Positions 1 through 6,408 of a stretch of DNA of 6,635 nucleotides are shown here, in pieces. The notes under the pieces are model-generated. The model saw only the letters and a list, made by a program, of their open reading frames with translations. It was not told the origin of the DNA and ran no database searches. The position numbers and the translations under genes are program-made. The stretch is from Phycisphaerales bacterium UBA1910 (GTDB lineage: Bacteria > Planctomycetota > Phycisphaerae > Phycisphaerales > UBA1924): the NCBI GenBank assembly GCA_002337545.1, contig DDGE01000049.1:26722-33356 (forward strand), in the 5' to 3' direction. Each line of letters begins with the position of its first letter. Positions within the stretch are counted from its first letter, which is position 1.

Positions 1-133
1 TCAGGAAGAGCGAGACATCGAAGAAGTTCCATTGCCCGTCGTTATTGAGATCTGCACGCGGATCGTGTGCCATGTATTCCGAGAGGAACAGCGACACATC
101 GAAGAAGTTGAGGACGCCATCGCCGTTGCAATC
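1..133 (-). repeat. Duplicated dockerin-like calcium-binding motif
   Basis: Two copies of the pattern DxNxDGxxNFFDVSLFL lie 27 residues apart in the minus-strand protein (Asp669 and Asp696). At the DNA level 14 bases (15-28 and 96-109) are identical at an offset of 81 bases. Each copy has the Asp/Asn-rich loop and following hydrophobic helix of a dockerin or EF-hand-like calcium site. In cellulosome systems dockerins bind cohesins. In planctomycetes the partner of this variant is not known to me, so a surface-anchoring or sorting role is inferred. The second copy is cut off by the window edge. Confidence 0.88.
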
Positions 134-2137
134 CGCCAGGCAGAGTCCCTGCGGCTCACAGATCGGTGCGATGACCGTGATCTTGATCGAGCAGCACTCG
201 TCAAGAGTCTCGTCGTGCATGGTCATCAGGAAGCAGACCTCCTCGCCCGGCTGCGCTCCGCAGATCGTGATCGGGCCGACGGTCTCGGTTCCGTTGGGGA
301 GGATCGGTGAGTAGTCCCAGCGTGCCGGATCGACATTCCCTGTATCGATCGTGACCCCCGCGGGTGTCAACGGTGAGAAGAACGAGTACGAGATCGGGAT
401 CGTCGTCAGGTTGTCAACATCGAATGTCATCGTGAAGCAACCGGTGCCGTCGCAAAGCGGCTCGACAATCACATCGTGGATCTGGGCGCATTCACAATCG
501 GGGACGGTGATGCACGGGCGGATCACGCAGCATTCCTCGAAGTCCACGGTGTTGAGCGAGATGATGAAACAGAGCTCGTCGCCCGGCGCGCCGCCGCTGA
601 AGGTGATGCTGACCTGGGTTGTCCCCGAATCGGGAAGGATGGTCGGCAGGGTGATCAGCCCGCTCGGGACTACGTTGTAGCCCGAGTCAGGGAGGATGAT
701 CAGGTGCTTGACATCACGACCCGAGTTGTTGGTCAGATCGAAGGTATAGGTGTAGTTGCCCGACCCGTCGAGATCGCAGAGGACCTCGCCGTTGGCGATG
801 GTCGCGCATGGGTCCTCTTCATCGCCCGGGCAGGAGACTTCGACCGAGCCGATGCCGGTCTTGTCCTGCTGGATGATGTCGGCGTCCATGTCGATGAGGA
901 TCGAGTTCGCAACATTGCCACCACTCTGAGGCACGCCCTGGATGCCGTACACATTGTCGGGCGCGTTGAGGCGGAGGGCATCGCCAGTGACCCAGACGCG
1001 GTCATCGGGCGCGGTGCCGTACGAGTAATCACACCCACCGGCGGAGTTGGTGCCCGAGCCGGCCCCGATGAGGAAGTTGTTGGGTGATGGGTTCCAGCGT
1101 TCGTTCTCGCAAACGAACTCCAGGGCACGCGATGCGTGGGCGCTGGTGTTGAACCGTCCCGCCGACCCGTCGCTATTGACCTCGGTGGACATGGTGCGCT
1201 CGGCGCACATCATCTGCCCTTCTGGACCGAAGGAGATGTCCGCGACCGGGTTCGAGTAGTCGGCGAACAGGTACGGCATGGTGATCTCGAGGCGTTCGGT
1301 CCCGGCGATAAACTCGCCGCTGGCGTCGCACGCGATAGACCAGATCTCGTTATCCGCGCTGGCAGAAGGCGCGCCGCCGTCCTCCGCCCACACGGAGTAG
1401 TACACACGCCCGTTAAAGCTCTGCACCGCCCAGACACGCTCACCCAGCGGCACGACGCCATCGTCGTCGCCGGCCTCCGGCGAGCAATCAGATACGCTGG
1501 CGGTCGCGTGGTCCCAGGTGCTCAGGCAGGCGCCGCTCGTGTCAATGCGGTAGATGCGTCCGTCCTCGAAGTTCGTGACATAGAGCACCTGCTTGGTGGT
1601 GTCAAAGCACAGGTTGCCCAGCCCCGGGTAGGACTCATTGAGCCCATGGACCGCGGCAATGTTCGGGTCGGACACATTCGGGAGCGTCGCGAAAACGGTC
1701 GGGACGCCGGTCACAGCATCGATCTTGAACACCTGACCCGGCTGCCCACCGATCGAGCCGACATGGTCCTGGATGTAGATGGCGGTGTGACTGGTGAATA
1801 CATTGCCGAGGTCATCGAGGGCGACGCCGAACACCTGCCCCATGCGTGAACGCACCCAGTCTGGGTGGCTGTAGATATTGACTGGCCAGTCGACCCCGGT
1901 CGGGGCGACGCTCTGTCCGCTCAGGTCGTATGCGGTCAGCACGCCCTGCGCGTCGTCGAATCGCCACTGCGTGCCGACGGCTACCTGTCCACCTCCAAAC
2001 GCCTGATACCGATCATCTTCGAACTGCGGCCTTTCGCCGTCGCAGGTGCCGGGTCCGACATCTGCGATCGTAATTGATGCGCACGCAGATAACAACGCAG
2101 CGATCGCGAGACCGCCCGGGCCTTTCTTCTTCAACAT
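1..2137 (-). CDS. Exported propeller-like protein with C-terminal dockerin-like pair (3' end beyond window)
   Basis: An open frame runs without a stop from ATG at 2137-2135 to the window edge (712 codons plus one base). Residues 1-25 are a signal sequence: Lys-rich start, hydrophobic stretch, then ITIA before Asp26 as a signal peptidase I site. LSAC at 16-19 also fits a lipobox, so a lipoprotein is possible. Residues about 90-310 have short recurring strands such as VFGVALDDLGNVF and LYVTNFEDGRIYRID, resembling NHL/SMP-30-type beta-propellers (fold inferred, enzyme activity not shown). Two cysteine-rich modules cover about 430-660. The end carries two DxNxDG-type calcium-binding loops starting at Asp669 and Asp696, like the dockerin domains at the C-termini of many Phycisphaerae secreted proteins. 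The family pattern suggests the stop lies within a few dozen bases beyond base 1. No strong Shine-Dalgarno precedes the ATG. Its role is unknown; cell-surface or extracellular attachment is likely. Confidence 0.93.
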   Translation of the reverse strand, partial: MLKKKGPGGLAIAALLSACASITIADVGPGTCDGERPQFEDDRYQAFGGGQVAVGTQWRFDDAQGVLTAYDLSGQSVAPTGVDWPVNIYSHPDWVRSRMGQVFGVALDDLGNVFTSHTAIYIQDHVGSIGGQPGQVFKIDAVTGVPTVFATLPNVSDPNIAAVHGLNESYPGLGNLCFDTTKQVLYVTNFEDGRIYRIDTSGACLSTWDHATASVSDCSPEAGDDDGVVPLGERVWAVQSFNGRVYYSVWAEDGGAPSASADNEIWSIACDASGEFIAGTERLEITMPYLFADYSNPVADISFGPEGQMMCAERTMSTEVNSDGSAGRFNTSAHASRALEFVCENERWNPSPNNFLIGAGSGTNSAGGCDYSYGTAPDDRVWVTGDALRLNAPDNVYGIQGVPQSGGNVANSILIDMDADIIQQDKTGIGSVEVSCPGDEEDPCATIANGEVLCDLDGSGNYTYTFDLTNNSGRDVKHLIILPDSGYNVVPSGLITLPTILPDSGTTQVSITFSGGAPGDELCFIISLNTVDFEECCVIRPCITVPDCECAQIHDVIVEPLCDGTGCFTMTFDVDNLTTIPISYSFFSPLTPAGVTIDTGNVDPARWDYSPILPNGTETVGPITICGAQPGEEVCFLMTMHDETLDECCSIKITVIAPICEPQGLCLADCNGDGVLNFFDVSLFLSEYMAHDPRADLNNDGQWNFFDVSLFL
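158..850 (-). repeat. Two tandem cysteine-rich modules of about 110 residues
   Basis: Within the minus-strand protein, residues about 430-545 and 546-660 are diverged copies of one module. Each begins near a Cys (444, 550), has a second Cys about ten residues on, then a FDLTNN / FDVDNL strand, a LPDSGT / LPNGTE turn, a GGAPGDELCF / GAQPGEEVCF segment, an ECC pair (Cys536-537 and Cys648-649) and a closing Cys. The look is of an all-beta, disulfide-bonded extracellular domain, of the kind that links a catalytic or propeller region to a C-terminal anchor. I do not recognise a named family. Confidence 0.75.
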
Positions 2138-2181
2138 GGTGTACCCCACTCTTTCCTGCACATGTGTGTGCTTGAAGTAGC

Positions 2182-2200
2182 ACGCGTGACAATCACGCGT
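2182..2200. promoter_or_regulatory. 19-bp perfect palindrome, candidate operator
   Basis: ACGCGTGACAATCACGCGT consists of two perfect 8-base arms around a 3-base centre. It lies at about +5 to +23 relative to the start site predicted from the neighbouring promoter-like element, a typical place for a dimeric repressor to block transcription of the dockerin-type gene. The short spacer suits a helix-turn-helix dimer of the GntR or TetR kind; the actual regulator is unknown. As RNA it would form an 8-bp hairpin with a 3-base loop in the leader, so a role in mRNA structure is the alternative. Confidence 0.5.
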
Positions 2201-2210
2201 CGAGACTCCC

Positions 2211-2239
2211 ATCATACAGAGTTCAGCACCATGTCACAA
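2211..2239 (-). promoter_or_regulatory. Candidate sigma70-type promoter of the dockerin-type gene
   Basis: On the minus strand TTGTGA (2239-2234, four of six to consensus) and TATGAT (2216-2211, five of six) are separated by exactly 17 bases. Transcription would start near 2204, giving a leader of about 67 bases before the ATG at 2137. Whether E. coli-style consensus applies in this organism is assumed. Confidence 0.45.
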
Positions 2240-2528
2240 CACAAATGCGCAGTGCGCAAGCGAACGGTCACCCTTTGTTCGCAGCCCGTTTACATGATGT
2301 TGGCAGGGTTTTATCCCGATCTTTATCCGGCGCAGCGTGGCGCCTCACTATATTTCCCGCAACTTTGGAACGCGGTGTGAGACACGCCAGTCACGCGCGT
2401 TCGTCTGATCACCGCGGCCCAGCACAAGGCGGATGCTGGCTCATATCACGGCCTTGACACGACGGGGCGCATCAGCATTCGCCCAGCGATGTACTCTGCG
2501 CGATCAGGGGAAATGGACTCTCTTTCAT

Positions 2529-2545
2529 GAGTGGAACCGCCACTC
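2529..2545. other. Small perfect hairpin directly before the long stem
   Basis: GAGTGG and CCACTC form a 6-bp stem with a 5-base loop. It ends at the base before the longer inverted repeat begins at 2546, so the two would stack as tandem stems in a transcript. Its function is not known. Confidence 0.45.
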
Positions 2546-2584
2546 ACACCCGGCAGCGCACTCCGTAATGGCGCTGCCGGGTGT
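2546..2584 (+). terminator. Strong 14-bp stem-loop, terminator-like
   Basis: ACACCCGGCAGCGC (2546-2559) and GCGCTGCCGGGTGT (2571-2584) are perfect inverted repeats around an 11-base loop. On the plus strand the stem is followed by TTGCTTT, a weak T-rich tail; on the minus strand there is no T-run. A plus-strand intrinsic terminator, or a transcript-end or processing stem, is the simplest reading. No gene ends just upstream on the plus strand, so either a small RNA ends here or this is an attenuator or insulator before the kinase at 2668. Confidence 0.5.
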
Positions 2585-2626
2585 TGCTTTGGTCCACCTG
2601 TTTAGGGGTGCTTCGGATCCGATAAT

Positions 2627-2640
2627 GCATGAAACTGTTT
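2627..2640. repeat. Shared 14-mer, copy 1 (upstream of kinase)
   Basis: GCATGAAACTGTTT is identical to bases 6194-6207. Its core GAAACTGTTT is an imperfect palindrome (AAAC-T-GTTT arms), as expected of a regulator site. It lies 27 bases before the kinase GTG and next to CCGATAATGC, which also recurs near the second copy. Confidence 0.4.
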
Positions 2641-2667
2641 TGATCTTTCCTGAGCTCTGGATCGCTT

Positions 2668-5600
2668 GTGGATCGCGACGCAATCAAGCCCGATACCGCT
2701 TCGGTGATCCGAGAGAACTCACGATCATGTCGTCGATTCTGCATGCAGCTCATCCTACTGATCGGGATCGTTGAGCTGGTGGTGTTCTTTGCGCAGTCCT
2801 ATTTCGAGATGACCCGAGGGATGCTGCTCGGGTTCGACCTGTTGATCCTGGCGTTCGTACTCACACCGTTGTTTATCCGGCAGTGGCGGATCATGAAAGA
2901 GTTGGAATCCGTGCGAACGCGCACGGATGTGGAGCTTCAGTCGCTCCGGACCGCGCTCGACGAGCATACGCTGTTCTCCATCATCGACTTCGACGGTCGG
3001 TTCGTGGAGGTGAACAGCGGGCTCTGCCGTGTCAGCGGATACTCCCGTGAGGAACTGATCGGGATGTCGCATCAGATCCTTCTCCCTGATCAACATCCCG
3101 GCTCTGTCTGGGACCAGATGTGGGAGGCAATCCATGCCGGCGAGATCTGGCGTGCGGAGCTTTGCCAACGCGCGAAGGATGGCTCGTTGTTCTGGATCTC
3201 CACAACGAACATCCCGCAGAGAAACGATCAGGATCAGATCACTGGGGTCATATCCCTCAGCAAAGACATCACGGAAGAGAAGCACGCAGCAGACGCACTC
3301 CGCAGAACCCGACAGCTGCTCGATCAGACAGGGCGCATCGCGTCGGTCGGCGGCTGGGAACTCGATATCGAAACAGAGGAACTGAACTGGACCGACGAGG
3401 TGTTTCGGATTCACGAAATCGAGGATCATCAGAAACCCGACCTGAAGGATGCGATCAACTTCTACGCACCCGAGGCACGCGCCATCGTCCGCAAAGCAGT
3501 GCAGGACGGGATCGAGAACCATAAAAGCTGGGACCTCGAGCTGCCGTTGATCACCGCGAAAGGCAACCGCAGATGGGTCCGTGCGATGGGCGAGCCATTC
3601 ATTAAGAACGGCAAGTGCCAGAAGCTGACCGGCGCGTTCCAAGACATCACGGCGCAGCATCAGGCCAAATCGAGGCTGGCGAGGACCGAGTCCCGTCTTT
3701 CCCTGACGATTAAATCCGCGAACATCGGTCTCTGGGAATGGGATGTCCGCGAGAACACATGTTTCTTCAGCGAGCACTATTACACCATGCTCGGGTACGA
3801 TCCCGACGCCTTCCCCATGGACTTTGATACATGGGAATCGCTCGTGCATCCTGATGATGTCGCCGGTGCAAGGGAAGACCTCTTCGCGTACCTGCAGAGA
3901 CAAGATGGGGATTTCGCCGTCGAGTTCCGCATGAAGTCCAAGGAAGGCGCATGGGTATGGATCCGCTCGCTCGGCGAGGTGGTCGATCACGATGCAGAAG
4001 GCAACCCTGTGCGCATGGTGGGCGTGCACATCGATATCAATCACACCAAGCGACTGAGCAAGGCGCTGGAACAGATCGTCGAGATGGAAGCCAAGCCCAC
4101 GCTCAAGGAGGCGTGCGTCGAGCTTTCACGCCACACCGCGGAACTCTTCGGTGTCGACTTTGCGGCCGTGGTCCGCATCTCCGATGAGGAAGACCCGCAG
4201 CACGCCAAGCTCGTCGGGGGGATTCATCAGGGCGAATCGATCCCGATTATCGAGTACGAGCTAGCAGGCACGCCATGCCACGCGGCCGTGCAAAATCCAT
4301 TCATGCTCGTGAACGATAAGCTCGTGGAACGCTATCCCGAGGACACAATGCTGCGGGACCTGGGATTGCGGAGCTACGCGAGCGTTCGCTTACAGGATAG
4401 TGGCGGGCAGACCATGGGGCTCATGATCATCATGCACTCCTCCACGATGCCCAGCGACTACAAGATCGAGCCGACCCTGCGGATTTTCGCGGCTCGTGCC
4501 GCTGCGGAGATCGAGAAACACCGGGTCGAGCTCGGGCTCCAACGCGCAGTCCATGAAACAGAGACCGCGAACCGTGCCAAGAGCGAGTTCCTCGCGAACA
4601 TGAGTCACGAGATCCGAACACCGATGACCGCAATCCTCGGCTATACCGACCTCATCCTCGATCCCGCGTCCAACGCGTTGGACTTCATCGAGCATGCCGA
4701 GACGATCAGGAACAACGCGAAGCACCTGATGACGGTCATCAACGACATCCTTGATGTGTCCAAGATCGAATCCGGTCGTCTGGAGATCGAGCAAATCCCC
4801 ATTGATCCCATATCGCTGGTCGATGAGGTAATCGAGCTGATGACTCCTGGGGCCGAGCAGAAGGGGCTCGAAATCCGGCTGACCAGTCGGAACGAGATCC
4901 CACGATACATCATCACGGATCCAACAAGATTCCGACAGATCCTGCTCAATCTGATGAGCAACGCGATCAAGTTCACGCCCGAGGGCAGCATCGAACTCGA
5001 GCTTGAGTACCTCAAAGCAGAGGACCAGCTCCGCGTGCGATGCATCGACTCGGGCATCGGGATGACTCCCGATCAGCGAGACCGTATCGCATCCTTCGAA
5101 TCCTTCAGCCAGGCGGACGGTTCAACCGCACGCAAGTACGGGGGGACCGGGCTGGGGCTCAAGGTGTCGAGCATGCTCGCGGATCTGTTGGGCGGCGATC
5201 TCCAGATCGAGTCCGAGTTCGATGAAGGCAGCACCCTGATTCTGACCATCAGCGCCGGCGCGCAGATCGCTTCGCTCCCACAGTTGCGCCGAACCATCAC
5301 AGACACACCAGAGTCAGGCACTTCCATAACAAACGAGGCATTGCGGGGTTGCCATGTGCTGCTTGCCGAGGACGGGCTGGACAATCAGAAGCTGATTCGC
5401 GTCCTGCTCAAGCGTGCGGGCGCGGAGATCACGATTGTCGCCAACGGCCAACTCGCGATCGAGGCGATCTCCAACGACCCCAATGGTTTCGACCTGATCC
5501 TCATGGATATCCAGATGCCCGAAGTGGACGGTCACGAAGCGACCCGCCAACTCCGAACCGGCGGTTGCACCCTCCCGATCATCGCACTGACGGCACACGC

Positions 5601-5730
5601 GATGCCCAGCGATCGTGAAAAGTGCCTGAGCGTAGGCTGCGACGCCTACCTCGCCAAACCGATCAACTTCGAAGAGCTGATCCTGACATGCCGCATGTAC
5701 TACCGACAAAGCCGCAACAGCGCGGCCTAG
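2668..5730 (+). CDS. Membrane-bound hybrid sensor histidine kinase (2TM-PAS-PAS-PAS-GAF-HisKA-HATPase-REC)
   Basis: This 1020-residue protein should autophosphorylate on a histidine in response to a signal and pass phosphate to its own receiver. Two helices (about 26-45 and 50-70) leave almost no external loop, so sensing is probably cytoplasmic or in the membrane. Then come PAS 1 (96-204), PAS 2 (214-330), PAS 3 (340-460), GAF (478-615), HisKA with SHEIRTPM and phospho-His647, HATPase with N-box Asn765, DSGIG at 794-798 and GGTGLGL at 825-831, and a receiver with acidic pair Glu901-Asp902, phospho-Asp947, Thr975 and Lys997. All catalytic residues are present. There is no HPt domain, so a separate phosphotransfer protein is expected. 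PAS ligands cannot be read from sequence. The start is uncertain: an in-frame stop lies at 2641, GTG 2668 gives the longest product, GTG 2704 and ATG 2743 are alternatives, and none has a clear ribosome binding site. No regulator gene is adjacent. Confidence 0.95.
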   Translation: MDRDAIKPDTASVIRENSRSCRRFCMQLILLIGIVELVVFFAQSYFEMTRGMLLGFDLLILAFVLTPLFIRQWRIMKELESVRTRTDVELQSLRTALDEHTLFSIIDFDGRFVEVNSGLCRVSGYSREELIGMSHQILLPDQHPGSVWDQMWEAIHAGEIWRAELCQRAKDGSLFWISTTNIPQRNDQDQITGVISLSKDITEEKHAADALRRTRQLLDQTGRIASVGGWELDIETEELNWTDEVFRIHEIEDHQKPDLKDAINFYAPEARAIVRKAVQDGIENHKSWDLELPLITAKGNRRWVRAMGEPFIKNGKCQKLTGAFQDITAQHQAKSRLARTESRLSLTIKSANIGLWEWDVRENTCFFSEHYYTMLGYDPDAFPMDFDTWESLVHPDDVAGAREDLFAYLQRQDGDFAVEFRMKSKEGAWVWIRSLGEVVDHDAEGNPVRMVGVHIDINHTKRLSKALEQIVEMEAKPTLKEACVELSRHTAELFGVDFAAVVRISDEEDPQHAKLVGGIHQGESIPIIEYELAGTPCHAAVQNPFMLVNDKLVERYPEDTMLRDLGLRSYASVRLQDSGGQTMGLMIIMHSSTMPSDYKIEPTLRIFAARAAAEIEKHRVELGLQRAVHETETANRAKSEFLANMSHEIRTPMTAILGYTDLILDPASNALDFIEHAETIRNNAKHLMTVINDILDVSKIESGRLEIEQIPIDPISLVDEVIELMTPGAEQKGLEIRLTSRNEIPRYIITDPTRFRQILLNLMSNAIKFTPEGSIELELEYLKAEDQLRVRCIDSGIGMTPDQRDRIASFESFSQADGSTARKYGGTGLGLKVSSMLADLLGGDLQIESEFDEGSTLILTISAGAQIASLPQLRRTITDTPESGTSITNEALRGCHVLLAEDGLDNQKLIRVLLKRAGAEITIVANGQLAIEAISNDPNGFDLILMDIQMPEVDGHEATRQLRTGGCTLPIIALTAHAMPSDREKCLSVGCDAYLAKPINFEELILTCRMYYRQSRNSAA

Positions 5731-5761
5731 CTGTCCACGCGATGTCATGATCCTTCCAGAA

Positions 5762-6111
5762 TGGAGCCGGGGGGAATCGAACCCCCGTCCCGATGTCGTC
5801 CGCGCAGCGCTTCTACGTGTGTAGTCATCTGTTTCATCTCGACCTCACACCGGGAGATGACGCCCTGTGCTTTGGTCCAGCCGCTTGAAACCTCCTCGCC
5901 GACACCCCAAGAGGCGCCAAGTGTCGACCAGCCCGAAAATCGTGTTCACGCACCCTATCGGGCGTCGAGCGCGTGAACCGTGGCCGTATTAGGCCGCGAG
6001 TGCGTACTGCGGTTCGGCAGATATAAGTTTGCGTACTTTTTACGAGGCTAGCACGCTCCTCGACACGCCACACTGTGCTTTCCCGACCCGGTCGAATGCC
6101 ACTTCGGCCCC
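5762..6111 (-). ncRNA. ssrA: tmRNA (transfer-messenger RNA)
   Basis: This RNA rescues ribosomes stalled on broken mRNAs. It is charged with alanine, enters with SmpB, and adds a degradation tag. The 5' GGGGCCG (from 6111) pairs with CGGCTCC at the 3' end over 7 bp, including the G3-U70 wobble that specifies alanine, and the discriminator is A at 5762. The T-arm GGGGG-TTCGATT-CCCCC is intact at 5770-5786. The 5' part has the expected CATTCGAC block and a pseudoknot 1 (CGAGG/CCTCG and GCGTGC/GTACGC) just before the tag. Pseudoknot 2 follows it at 5931-5978 (GTTCACGC/GCGTGAAC and GCCCGA/TCGGGC). The typical CTACACACGTAGA stem is near the 3' end. The length of 350 bases is normal. CCA is not encoded (the next bases are TTC) and must be added. 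It is the standard one-piece form, not a permuted two-piece tmRNA. Confidence 0.98.
5989..6018 (-). other. tmRNA tag-peptide reading frame (AEPQYALAA-stop)
   Basis: Inside the tmRNA, the resume codon GCC (6018-6016) starts a frame reading AEPQYALAA and ending at TAA (5991-5989). The five bases before it, TATCT, keep the U-A at -5 and -4 seen ahead of the E. coli resume codon. The YALAA ending matches the degradation signal read by ClpXP-type proteases in other bacteria. The start was chosen from these upstream bases; the frame also stays open further 5', into the PK1-to-tag linker. Confidence 0.9.
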
Positions 6112-6122
6112 GAGCGCGAGAC

Positions 6123-6139
6123 CCGGCGAACGCCGCCGG
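6123..6139 (-). other. Hairpin in the tmRNA 5' leader
   Basis: CCGGCG and CGCCGG form a perfect 6-bp stem with a 5-base loop, ending 12 bases before the mature tmRNA 5' end. It could guide processing of the precursor (RNase P cuts at the acceptor stem) or simply be leader structure. Confidence 0.4.
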
Positions 6140-6155
6140 ACAAGCTGCAACATTC

Positions 6156-6161
6156 AGTATA
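6156..6161 (-). promoter_or_regulatory. ssrA: Candidate -10 element of ssrA
   Basis: TATACT on the minus strand matches five of six bases of the sigma70 -10 consensus. It would start transcription near 6149, about 38 bases before the mature tmRNA. No recognisable -35 lies at 16-18 bases. A second weaker candidate, TATATC, lies about 25 bases further upstream. Confidence 0.4.
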
Positions 6162-6193
6162 CGCACAAACACACGATCGAGACTGATATACCA

Positions 6194-6207
6194 GCATGAA
6201 ACTGTTT
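6194..6207. repeat. Shared 14-mer, copy 2 (ssrA upstream region)
   Basis: Identical to 2627-2640. Here the core extends to GAAAC-T-GTTTC (6198-6208), a perfect palindrome with 5-base arms. CCGATAATGC follows at 6215-6224, whereas at the first copy it precedes and overlaps the 14-mer. Confidence 0.4.
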
Positions 6208-6317
6208 CTGTCTCCCGATAATGCCCCTCTCGCTTCACGGCTGGCCCCCTGGAACTCGGGATAACCCCCAGGGACCTGCATACTCGATAACGGTTGCGTT
6301 GTTTCTGATGTTTCTGC

Positions 6318-6345
6318 TTGAAAACTCCACCCGTTCGTGTAATTT
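6318..6345 (+). promoter_or_regulatory. Weak promoter candidate for the exported-protein gene
   Basis: TTGAAA (6318-6323, five of six to the -35 consensus) is followed 16 bases later by TAATTT (three of six); TGTAAT at 6338-6343 is a better -10 but at only 14 bases. Either would give a leader of about 55 bases before ATG 6409. This is the best plus-strand candidate in the spacer, but not a strong one. Confidence 0.25.
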
Positions 6346-6408
6346 GAGGTTACGCGTCATTATCGTGGGGCGCGATCCGTAGTGGTACCTCGATTGGGGA
6401 GAGAAAAA

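Larger units (their letters stand above)
2138..2667. other. 530-base divergent intergenic region
   Basis: This region separates the minus-strand dockerin-type gene from the plus-strand kinase. The short open frames here have no recognisable domain, signal sequence or ribosome binding site, and I treat it as non-coding. It contains a promoter-like pair and a 19-bp palindrome near 2182-2239, a small stem at 2419-2439 (CCAGCA / TGCTGG), an isolated TTGACA at 2454-2459 with no good -10 at the right distance, two abutting hairpins at 2529-2584, and GATAAT plus a shared 14-mer at 2621-2640 just ahead of the kinase. I see nothing interpretable in 2240-2400. Confidence 0.7.
6112..6408. other. Intergenic region between ssrA and the next exported-protein gene
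   Basis: This divergent spacer of 297 bases holds the ssrA leader and -10 candidate, the second copy of the shared 14-mer, a 6-bp inverted repeat CCCTGG/CCAGGG (6247-6273, 15-base loop, no T-tail), and the probable promoter and ribosome binding site of the gene at 6409. CGATAATG at 6216-6223 recurs inverted at 6358-6365. I find no convincing small protein gene in it. Confidence 0.65.

Noticed and set aside
476..1849. Plus-strand open frames of 203 and 237 residues (476-1087, 1136-1849)
   Set aside because: Both are antisense to the dockerin-type gene, whose signal sequence, repeats and calcium motifs are in one continuous frame. The plus-strand translations are Arg/Val/Asp-rich with no recognisable domain.
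2454..2459. Perfect TTGACA as the -35 of a kinase promoter
   Set aside because: No -10-like hexamer lies 15-19 bases downstream, and the strong stem-loop at 2546-2584 would sit between it and the kinase. It is noted only as part of the intergenic description.
2433..2774. Plus-strand open frame of 113 residues before the kinase
   Set aside because: It runs through the perfect hairpins at 2529-2584 and overlaps the kinase start out of frame, with no ribosome binding site or domain.
2755..4044. 429-residue open frame on the minus strand opposite the kinase
   Set aside because: It lies wholly antisense to the PAS region of a gene with clear domain motifs, has no domain of its own, and is what codon bias in a GC-rich gene commonly leaves open on the other strand.
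5762..5800. tmRNA 3' end as an integration (attachment) site
   Set aside because: ssrA 3' ends are frequent island insertion sites, but no second copy of this sequence and no integrase is visible in the window, and the flank is an intact kinase gene.
5834..6238. Minus-strand open frame of 134 residues
   Set aside because: It sits mostly inside the tmRNA gene, whose acceptor stem, T-arm, pseudoknots and tag are all present.
6247..6273. CCCTGG/CCAGGG inverted repeat as a terminator
   Set aside because: The stem is only 6 bp with a 15-base loop and no T-run on either strand, and no gene ends there.
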